From: Bacteroidetes bacterium UBA6063
GTDB lineage: Bacteria > Bacteroidota > Bacteroidia > NS11-12g > UBA9320
Assembly: GCA_002428905.1 (NCBI GenBank)
Contig: DIYD01000364.1
Location: 1 to 25,592, forward strand
Direction of reading: 5' to 3'
DNA length: 25,592 bases
The position numbers and the translations under genes are program-made. Below the pieces are notes generated by a model that saw only the letters and a list, made by a program, of their open reading frames with translations, made no database searches and was not told the origin of the DNA. Below are positions 1 to 6,596 of the stretch, piece by piece; the first letter of the stretch is position 1, and the number at the start of each line of letters is the position of its first letter.

Positions 1-10
1 AAATCGTCAG

Positions 11-1162
11 TCATGATAAGTCAATATTTAGCTTGATACGGTTCGCCGCTTCCTGCTTCTTCTGATCCACTATCTTGGCATAAATCTGTGTGGTCTTAAT
101 GTCCCGGTGACCCAACATTTTTGACACCGTGTACAGGTCGGCCCCAAGCTCTAGTTGCAACACCGCATAGGTGTGACGAAAGCAATGAAAAGTGATATCC
201 TTTTCTATTCCTGCCAGTCCAATCCATTGGTAAAGGTGTTTGTTCTCATAAGCAGAATAAGTAAGACCAGGGAACACCTTTTCCTCCTTACCTCGCCTTT
301 CTCCCATCAATTGAACCGCCTCAATACTAATTGGTAATTCCTCAGCACCTTGCGTTTTCTTCTGTCTGAATTTAAGGTACGTACCTCTAGATTCAGACTC
401 CTGCACTTCTCCCCATACCAACTTTTTAATGTCTGAATGCCTAAGTCCTGTTAAAGCAGAAAACAGAGCAATTCGTTTGAGTAAAGGGTTATTACAAGGA
501 GTCTCAGCAAGTCTTTTCAATTCATCCAATGTCAGATACTGTCGATTAGTTTCCTCTGGCTTAATGGAAGGAACTTTAGTATTGAGATCATAGGTGAGGT
601 GGCTGTCATTATATGCTTCCTTAAGCGCAGCTTTAAATTTGTTAAAATAACTAACTGCACTATTCCTCTTGAGCTTTGTTTTCTTACTCTTTATGCTTTT
701 CGTATTGAGTAAAAAGTCTTTGAAATCTTCAGAGAAACGCTCGTTCAAGTCTTTGAACTGAACTGACCCTCCGGTGAACTCACGGAGATAATTGCCTGCT
801 GAAACCCAATTATCATGATTGGTACTCTTGCGTTTGTTTGCAAGCCTCATAAAGTACGGAACAAAGTCTTTCTTCCCTCTATTAATCTGCTCCAGCCTTT
901 CTTTCTCGAACTCAGTATAAATCTCAGACTTGTTAATTGCATTTTTCTCTTTAGCACAAATGTCCTCGGCGATACGAATACTCTCCTTATTATCCTGTTT
1001 TTCTATTGGCGTCTTCGGCCTATCTAAAATATAGATACCCAGAAACTTCCTTCTTGTGGGTTCGCCTGTTTCAGGATGTGGGATAGCTGGGTAATAGTCT
1101 AAATACAAGCTCTGCCTTCCTCCTGATATCTTTTTTTTTCTAAGAGTCACTTTATGGGCCAT
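11..1162 (-). CDS. Tyrosine recombinase (integrase), Bacteroidetes type
   Basis: A 383-residue site-specific recombinase that would integrate or excise a mobile element. The basic N-terminal part (about residues 1-45) looks like the arm-site DNA-binding domain of Bacteroidetes integrases. A SAM-like core-binding domain follows (about 95-190), then the catalytic domain. The full active-site set is visible: R241 (TGLRHSD), K268/K269 in the beta hairpin, H326 and R329 (FHCFRH), H352 (LGH) and nucleophile Y361 (TTQIYAKI), so the enzyme looks intact. ATG start at 1162, with a perfect TATATTTG -7 element 57 nt upstream. It lies just past the 3' end of mnmE and points away from it, as the SGI1 integrase does. 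No excisionase or cargo is visible because the element continues beyond the left edge. Family assignment is secure; element type is inferred. Confidence 0.93.
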   Translation of the reverse strand: MAHKVTLRKKKISGGRQSLYLDYYPAIPHPETGEPTRRKFLGIYILDRPKTPIEKQDNKESIRIAEDICAKEKNAINKSEIYTEFEKERLEQINRGKKDFVPYFMRLANKRKSTNHDNWVSAGNYLREFTGGSVQFKDLNERFSEDFKDFLLNTKSIKSKKTKLKRNSAVSYFNKFKAALKEAYNDSHLTYDLNTKVPSIKPEETNRQYLTLDELKRLAETPCNNPLLKRIALFSALTGLRHSDIKKLVWGEVQESESRGTYLKFRQKKTQGAEELPISIEAVQLMGERRGKEEKVFPGLTYSAYENKHLYQWIGLAGIEKDITFHCFRHTYAVLQLELGADLYTVSKMLGHRDIKTTQIYAKIVDQKKQEAANRIKLNIDLS

Positions 1163-1172
1163 ATTCGCTCAT

Positions 1173-1222
1173 TGAGGTACAATTCTTATTCAGAAACTGA
1201 ATAAGATACACATGAGGTACAA
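1173..1222. repeat. Direct repeats flanking a perfect inverted repeat in the int leader
   Basis: The 10-mer TGAGGTACAA occurs at 1173-1182 and again at 1213-1222, 40 bp apart. Between them lies a perfect 10-bp inverted repeat, TCTTATTCAG (1184-1193) and CTGAATAAGA (1197-1206), with a 3-nt AAA loop. The right repeat overlaps the int -7 element; the left one ends 11 bp before the int start codon. The arrangement suits a repressor operator, recombination arm sites, or a hairpin in the int mRNA leader. The repeats are seen directly; their role is inferred. Confidence 0.7.
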
Positions 1223-1251
1223 ATATAGAATAATAAAACAGGTAATAACAA
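1220..1251 (-). promoter_or_regulatory. int promoter (TTG-N21-TATATTTG)
   Basis: Reading the minus strand, TTG at 1251-1249 is followed after 21 nt by TATATTTG at 1227-1220, a perfect match to the Bacteroidota -7 consensus TAnnTTTG with correct -33 spacing. Transcription would start near 1215, giving a leader of about 50 nt that contains the inverted repeat. Confidence 0.6.
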
Positions 1252-1346
1252 CAATTAAACATAAGACTCAGACAACCAAGAAACCCACAATAAATAGGAC
1301 TTTATCTGGTTTTATGTACTTTTATTTGTTGATTAGCATTGATCAG

Positions 1347-1364
1347 TTACTTTCCTATACAAAA
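1347..1364 (-). other. Candidate element attachment site (3' end of mnmE)
   Basis: The last 18 bp of mnmE read TTTTGTATAGGAAAGTAA. By recall, the SGI1 attB at the 3' end of trmE is TTCTGTATTGGGAAGTAA, which matches at 15 of 18 positions. Both encode the conserved FCIGK ending. With an integrase directly beyond it, this is the natural candidate attachment core; recombination here would leave mnmE intact. The second copy of the core should lie left of the window. Confidence 0.45.
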
Positions 1365-2693
1365 CCTCCCAAAAATACTATCCAGAACTTCGTCGTTGGT
1401 GACTTCTCCCGTGATGAGGCCGAGATAGTGCAGCGACGAACGGATATCCAGGGCAATTAAATCACTGGTGATGTTCATTTCCATACCATCCAATACCTGC
1501 TGCAGGGCTTCCGAACTCTTGCTTAAGGCATCTGCATGACGTGCATTGTTAATCACCGTTTCGTTACCGAGTTCGTAATGCGCCACAACATGTTGCAACG
1601 CAGCAATTAGCGGTTCAATGCTTCCCTGTTTAGCAGAAATAAACACCGTATTCTCAGGCCATGCTTTTTTGTTCACCTCTAAGTCATCCACCTTATTCGC
1701 CACCAGAATAGTCTTTTCAACCTGGGGCAATTCGCTCAACTCCTGCTCTAACTCCTGCCCACTCGTCCTGGTAATATCAAACAAGTAAACCAACAGTTCG
1801 GCCTTTTGCATCGACGCCCTGGTTTTGCCTACACCAATTTGCTCTATGGTATCACGGCTCTCACGTAGACCGGCGGTATCAATCAATCGGAATTGAACAC
1901 CGTCCAATACAAATAACTCTTCAATGGTGTCTCTCGTTGTTCCTTCGATATCTGAGACAATAGCCCGTTCTTCGTTCAATAAGGCATTGAGCAAGGTAGA
2001 TTTGCCCGCATTCGGTTTACCCGCAATAACGGTATTGATGCCATTCTTTAACGCGTTACCAGCAACAAACGAACTACGCAGTTGTTCAATTTGAGTCAGT
2101 AGTTTCTCAACCAACGCTTTTAGTTTCGGTCGGTTAGCAAATTCCACATCTTCTTCACCGAAGTCGTTTTCAAGTTCTATTAATGCAGCAAAATCGATGA
2201 GTTCCTGACGTAGATACCGAATATCTTCGCTGAATCCACCACGAATCTGTGCAATGGCCATTTGCAAACTTGCCTCACTGTTGCTGTGAATCATATCGGC
2301 CACAGCCTCGGCCTGAGCAAGATCCAACTTCTGATTTAGGAATGCGCGCAAGGTAAACTCTCCGGGTTCTGCCATCCGCGCACCGTTTTTAACCAGGGTC
2401 TCCAACACGCGCTTCACAATATAAGGTGAACCATGACACGAAATCTCCAGGGAGTCTTCTCCGGTATATGAATTCGGATTACGAAACAATGAAATCAGCA
2501 CTTCATCCACGGTAGCCTCACCGTCTTTGATGTAACCATAATGTATGGTATACCCATCCTTATCTGTAAGGTCTTTACTAAAGCACTGATTTACAATGGC
2601 AATAGCATCGTTACCGGATGCTCTCACCACAGAAATGGCAGATACTCCAGCTGGTGTAGCCGGCGCTACAATGGTGTCTTGAAGGTCTAACAT
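1347..2693 (-). CDS. mnmE: tRNA modification GTPase MnmE
   Basis: MnmE works with MnmG to place the (carboxymethyl)aminomethyl group on U34 of certain tRNAs. The 448-residue protein has the normal length and order: N-terminal formyl-THF-binding domain (about 1-118), helical domain, embedded G domain and C-terminal helices. G motifs are P-loop GKPNAGKST (225-233), TTRDT (252-256), DTAG (272-275) and NKVD (333-336). The C-terminus FCIGK carries the invariant cysteine (C445). It appears to have its own promoter, TAACTTTG, 10 nt before the ATG. Its 3' end is a likely integration site for the element to its left, but the reading frame is complete. Confidence 0.97.
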   Translation of the reverse strand: MLDLQDTIVAPATPAGVSAISVVRASGNDAIAIVNQCFSKDLTDKDGYTIHYGYIKDGEATVDEVLISLFRNPNSYTGEDSLEISCHGSPYIVKRVLETLVKNGARMAEPGEFTLRAFLNQKLDLAQAEAVADMIHSNSEASLQMAIAQIRGGFSEDIRYLRQELIDFAALIELENDFGEEDVEFANRPKLKALVEKLLTQIEQLRSSFVAGNALKNGINTVIAGKPNAGKSTLLNALLNEERAIVSDIEGTTRDTIEELFVLDGVQFRLIDTAGLRESRDTIEQIGVGKTRASMQKAELLVYLFDITRTSGQELEQELSELPQVEKTILVANKVDDLEVNKKAWPENTVFISAKQGSIEPLIAALQHVVAHYELGNETVINNARHADALSKSSEALQQVLDGMEMNITSDLIALDIRSSLHYLGLITGEVTNDEVLDSIFGRFCIGK

Positions 2694-2703
2694 GTTTCAA
2701 CCG

Positions 2704-2711
2704 CAAAGTTA
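2704..2711 (-). promoter_or_regulatory. mnmE -7 element TAACTTTG
   Basis: A perfect TAnnTTTG match on the minus strand ends 10 nt before the mnmE ATG, predicting a very short leader of roughly 6 nt. I see no clear -33 TTG at standard spacing. Confidence 0.5.
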
Positions 2712-2804
2712 GCCTATCCAATCGACTGTTGGGGAATAACCAAACGCCCATTAACGTGCCAATCCCATTGATATTGAAATTGTGATTGAGATTTCCTCAA
2801 AGGT

Positions 2805-2836
2805 TCAGCTTAAACTTCAACTTCAGCTTCAACTTA
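2805..2836. repeat. Short degenerate hexamer repeat (CTTmAr-like)
   Basis: Between the LOG gene stop and the mnmE promoter, the units CTTAAA, CTTCAA, CTTCAG, CTTCAA and CTTA follow each other in tandem. It is a short low-complexity tract with no recognised function. Confidence 0.5.
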
Positions 2837-3544
2837 CTAGAAGTTAATACTCATGCTGTAGTGACTGTAGAAGTCGAAGATTTCATTTACCGCTTCATCG
2901 GCGGTGTCTACAAGCTTGAATAGATACATGTCTTCCGGACTGATATTCGCCTCTTTCTCCAACATGGTCTCCTTTATCCAATCCAACAAGCCCGACCAGA
3001 ACTCTGTTCCTACCAGAATAATTGGAAACTGTGCGGTTTTCTGTGTCTGAACCAGGGTTAGTGCTTCAAATAGTTCGTCTAACGTTCCAAAACCACCTGG
3101 AAGTACGATAAATCCCTGAGCATATTTCATGAACATTACTTTCCGCACAAAGAAGAAGTTGAAATTAATCAGCTTGTCGGAATCGATGTAAGGGTTGGCA
3201 CTCTGCTCAAATGGCAGTTCAATATTCAACCCCACGGATGCTCCTTTTTCGTTGCTGGCACCAAGGTTACCGGCTTCCATAATACCAGGACCACCACCGG
3301 TGATTACGCCAAGGCCTGCAGCTGCAAGTTTCTGACCAATCTCTGTGGCCATCTCATAGTATTTAGTTCCTGGTTTGGTTCGGGCAGAACCGAAGACGGA
3401 AACACAAGGGCCGATTCGGGCCAGTGTATCGTAGCCTTCCACGAACTCGGCCATAACCTTAAAAATGTTCCAGCTGTTTGAGCTTTTTATTTCCGGCCAG
3501 TCTTTCATCTTAAAGGCCTTTTTGATTCTTTCGTTCTTTGTCAT
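2837..3544 (-). CDS. LOG family (TIGR00730) nucleotide phosphoribohydrolase-like protein
   Basis: A 235-residue Rossmann-fold protein of the LOG/TIGR00730 family. Members cleave the N-glycosidic bond of nucleoside 5'-monophosphates (cytokinin-activating in plants; general nucleotide housekeeping in many bacteria). Visible signatures are GGGPGIMEA (83-91), which binds phosphate, R134 in FFVRK, and PGGFGTLDE (149-157) with the family's catalytic glutamate E157. It probably acts in the cytosol. Its ATG lies only 10 bp after the symporter stop, so it is likely the last gene of the glucosaminidase-symporter-LOG unit. The actual substrate cannot be told from sequence. Confidence 0.9.
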   Translation of the reverse strand: MTKNERIKKAFKMKDWPEIKSSNSWNIFKVMAEFVEGYDTLARIGPCVSVFGSARTKPGTKYYEMATEIGQKLAAAGLGVITGGGPGIMEAGNLGASNEKGASVGLNIELPFEQSANPYIDSDKLINFNFFFVRKVMFMKYAQGFIVLPGGFGTLDELFEALTLVQTQKTAQFPIILVGTEFWSGLLDWIKETMLEKEANISPEDMYLFKLVDTADEAVNEIFDFYSHYSMSINF

Positions 3545-3554
3545 ATTGTTTGTC

Positions 3555-5021
3555 TTAGGAATTATTGTCCAACACGTCTACCTCCCCACTTCTATCCCGT
3601 GCTAAGGCAAGCAAAGTAAAGGTAATTAGTCCATTTATCAGAATTAGTTCAAACCCCGGTTTATAACCTTCAATCCATTGCGGACTGTAATGATGGTATA
3701 ACCATGTTGCGCCTATGGAAAACAGCGTTATCGGTAAGATGGCATTGTCGTTCACCTTGATCCTGGTTAGAATACCGAAAAAGAACAATCCGAGAAGTGG
3801 ACCATAAGTATAACCTGCCGCAGTAAACAATTGTTTTATAACCGCTTCATTATTAAGCGCATTGAACAACAAAATGACCAAAAACAGAATAAAAGCGAAG
3901 CAAAAGTGCACCGTTCGTCGTATAATCTTGTCTGTGGGACGTGTCCGTTCGAAACCCAAAAAATCGACACAGAAACTCGTGGTTAATGCGGTAAGTGCAC
4001 TATCCGCACTCGAATACGCAGCCGCGACCAACCCAAGTATGAAAAAGAGTCCAATTACAGGTGTAGCATATTCAAGGGCGATGGTCGGAAACAGGTTGTC
4101 CGTTCGCTCAACTCCAATCACACCCGCGTACTCCTTGTACTGATACAGCAGTGCCCCTAGGCTCAGGAAAACAAGATTGACCACTATAAACATCACCATC
4201 TGTGCATAGATGTTCTTTTGCGCTGATTTCACGTTATTAATACTCAGGTTCTTCTGCATCATATCCTGATCCAGACCGGTCATCACCAGTGCAATAAATG
4301 CACCACCTAAAAACTGTTTCCAGAAATAATTACCGCTCTTCCAGTCCCAATGAAATATCTGCGTATTGGCGTCTGCCTTAAGCGCCGAAATCAAACCAGC
4401 TGCATCATATCCCATTGTTTTTGAAATGAAAATGATGGTTAACACAACGGCCAGAATCAAAAAGGTGGTTTGAAACACATCGGTATAAACCACGGTTTTT
4501 ATGCCACTTTTGGTGGTGTAGGTAAAGATGAGGAGAATCGTAATGGCAACAGTTGCCCAATACGGTAATCCGAAATGATCGAATATGGCCATATGCAAGA
4601 CCATCGCCACCAGGAAGAGTCGGAACGACGCCCCAACGATACGTGATAATATGAAATACGCTGCACCGGTCTTATACCCCATTGTTCCATAACGCTGCTC
4701 GAGATAGGTATAAATCGACATGAGTTTGAGTCGATAATACAACGGAAGCAGCACCCAGGCGATGACCATGTAACCGATCATATAACCAAACACCGTTTGC
4801 ATGTAACCGAAATGACTGTCTTCCACCCAGCCCGGAATGGAAATAAAGGTAACACCCGAGAGCGATGCTCCAATCATACCGAAAGCAACCAAAAACCAGG
4901 GCGATTTTTTATTACCATTGTAGAAAGAAGAATCGTCTGAGTCGCGGCTGGTGACCCATGAGATAAACATGAGTACGCCAAAGTATCCGAGTAGAACAAG
5001 TAGATTGGCTACCGGAGTCAT
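3555..5021 (-). CDS. Sodium:solute symporter (SSS family)
   Basis: A 488-residue polytopic membrane protein with about 13-14 hydrophobic segments and the SSS-family N-terminal hallmark GASLSGVTFISIPG (about 51-64), followed by long transmembrane repeats. It should couple Na+ influx to uptake of a small solute across the inner membrane; the solute is not predictable. The start codon overlaps the stop of the upstream glucosaminidase (ATGA, 5018-5021), indicating translational coupling, and the LOG gene follows 10 bp later. Downstream of a wall hydrolase, an amino sugar or sialic-acid-like substrate is conceivable, but this is speculation from context. Confidence 0.92.
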   Translation of the reverse strand: MTPVANLLVLLGYFGVLMFISWVTSRDSDDSSFYNGNKKSPWFLVAFGMIGASLSGVTFISIPGWVEDSHFGYMQTVFGYMIGYMVIAWVLLPLYYRLKLMSIYTYLEQRYGTMGYKTGAAYFILSRIVGASFRLFLVAMVLHMAIFDHFGLPYWATVAITILLIFTYTTKSGIKTVVYTDVFQTTFLILAVVLTIIFISKTMGYDAAGLISALKADANTQIFHWDWKSGNYFWKQFLGGAFIALVMTGLDQDMMQKNLSINNVKSAQKNIYAQMVMFIVVNLVFLSLGALLYQYKEYAGVIGVERTDNLFPTIALEYATPVIGLFFILGLVAAAYSSADSALTALTTSFCVDFLGFERTRPTDKIIRRTVHFCFAFILFLVILLFNALNNEAVIKQLFTAAGYTYGPLLGLFFFGILTRIKVNDNAILPITLFSIGATWLYHHYSPQWIEGYKPGFELILINGLITFTLLALARDRSGEVDVLDNNS

Positions 5022-6361
5022 TCTGACACTCTTAGTTTTTGCCCTACGTTAATTTGGTTTCCTTTAAGGTTGTTCCACTTAACCAATTGGTCTGCTGTTA
5101 TTCCATACATCTTGGTGATACGGTAAACGGTTTCACCTTTCTCTACGACGTGGTAGGTCACTGTAGATTTTCCCGGATCTGCGGGTTTCGTTTCCACAGG
5201 CTTGCTCTTTAATGCCGCTTTAGCCGATTCCTCGGTCAGATAGATCTTTTGCCCAAGGGTTAGCTGCAGTGCGTTTAAGTTATTCCATTTGATCAAATCT
5301 TCCTCAAACACATGGTACTTCTCGGCAATGCGGTAGATATTATCGCCTTTGGCCACCACATGGTATTCAGGAAGTTCGATCAGCTCTTTCTCAATGGGTG
5401 GCGCTTTTTCGATTTCAACGGAATGCGGATTCACAAACGCTTCCTTTTCCTTTTTCACCTGTTCTTCCGTCTTCACGTCTACCGAATCTGTTTTCGCCCG
5501 TTTTCCGCGCATATAGAGCTGTGTACCTTCAACGGGTTCTGCCCCTTCTTCCAATCGGTTTCTGCGATAAAGGTGCTTCAACTTTATGCCGTATTGTTGC
5601 GATATCTGGTACATGCTCTCGTTTTTCTTGATGGTGTGGAACTTTTGAGAGCCACGTCGACGTTTCGGTTTCAGGTAAACAATGTCACCTTCGCCAATCT
5701 TATCGCCATCTTTCAAATCGTTGTACTTATAGATTTGACGATTCGTAAGTTCATTTTCCTGTGCAATACTCTCCAGGGTTTCATCTTTTTCGGCGTACAC
5801 AACCGGAACTTCGTTCTGCAACACCACGGGCTTGGTCACCAGTGGCTCTGGCGACATAATGTCGAGTCGATACAACTCATGACGTTCGATGAGTCCGATT
5901 AAGATGGTGTGGTAACTCTTATTTGTTGCATATCCCGCTTTACGCAATCCACGAGCCCAGCCTTTGTAGTCGGTGATATCCAGTTCGAATAACTCGTGAT
6001 AGCGCCAGTTATTGCGCAGGAAATCGGAATGATCCCGATAGGAAGCTTCAGGCGAATCGTAGGCTCTGAAACACTCGTTGGGTGCATCATCGTCGGCTCG
6101 CATGGTTTTTCCTTTCCAGGTGGATTTACATTTGATTCCAAAATGATTGTTCCCTAAACGCGCTAGTCTACTATTTCCATCGCTGCTTTCCAGAATGCCC
6201 TGTGCCATGGTGATGCTGGCCGGGACACCTGCTCGATGCATTTCACGAATGGCCATGTTCTGGTAGGTATCAATGTATTGCTCGCGAGTCATTTTTTCCT
6301 GACCTGCGACAGCACTTATGCTGAGTAAACCGATGTATAATCCGACAAGTATGCGCTTCAT
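5018..6361 (-). CDS. Secreted glucosaminidase (GH73-like) with four LysM domains
   Basis: A 447-residue peptidoglycan hydrolase, exported by a signal peptide (residues 1-20, ending SAVAG/Q). The glucosaminidase domain spans about 24-165 and includes GILESS with E58 as the likely catalytic acid, and the typical NNHFGIKCK and AYDSPEASYRDH segments. Four LysM modules follow, at about 188-230, 241-284, 333-375 and 403-445; the last two are most alike. It should cleave N-acetylglucosaminyl bonds in the periplasm while bound to wall glycans. I place the start at the ATG at 6361, because the alternative GTG at 6370 adds only three residues before a clean signal peptide. It is the first gene of a coupled unit with the symporter and the LOG protein. 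Confidence 0.93.
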   Translation of the reverse strand: MKRILVGLYIGLLSISAVAGQEKMTREQYIDTYQNMAIREMHRAGVPASITMAQGILESSDGNSRLARLGNNHFGIKCKSTWKGKTMRADDDAPNECFRAYDSPEASYRDHSDFLRNNWRYHELFELDITDYKGWARGLRKAGYATNKSYHTILIGLIERHELYRLDIMSPEPLVTKPVVLQNEVPVVYAEKDETLESIAQENELTNRQIYKYNDLKDGDKIGEGDIVYLKPKRRRGSQKFHTIKKNESMYQISQQYGIKLKHLYRRNRLEEGAEPVEGTQLYMRGKRAKTDSVDVKTEEQVKKEKEAFVNPHSVEIEKAPPIEKELIELPEYHVVAKGDNIYRIAEKYHVFEEDLIKWNNLNALQLTLGQKIYLTEESAKAALKSKPVETKPADPGKSTVTYHVVEKGETVYRITKMYGITADQLVKWNNLKGNQINVGQKLRVSE

Positions 6362-6411
6362 AATCTTCACGAAATTAACGGGTGGAAATGGCCCAAACCC
6401 GCTTAATTATT

Positions 6412-6419
6412 CACTTTTG
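6412..6419 (+). promoter_or_regulatory. Possible dsbD -7 element CACTTTTG
   Basis: Seven of eight positions fit TAnnTTTG (C in place of the first T). It lies in the divergent region between the glucosaminidase and the DsbD-like gene and would give a leader of about 140-170 nt. No convincing -33 element is seen. Confidence 0.3.
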
Positions 6420-6596
6420 CACATTTAAGTAAATCGAAGTGTAGTAAGAATTAGTGCGATGCGAATCAGGGAACGATACGATCTGAGTGCAAATTGTGGT
6501 TTAGGATATGGGAGAAATTCCCCATCTTTGGTGCCAGTTTTGCTCAAACGGAACAATTTTTGTCAAGAAATGAGCAAACCCAATACAAAAGTGGAT

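Noticed and set aside
1163..1346. A tRNA gene as the integration target of the element
   Set aside because: I searched this stretch on both strands and found no cloverleaf or tRNA-like 3' end; the mnmE 3' end is the better candidate.
5312..5902. Plus-strand open frame of 196 codons opposite the glucosaminidase gene
   Set aside because: It lies wholly antisense to a gene with clear domains, shows no family pattern and has no promoter or signal of its own; it is a shadow frame.
6459..6596. 46-residue extension before the DsbD-like signal peptide
   Set aside because: It would bury a normal signal peptide inside the protein; ATG 6597 (or 6570) is the better start.
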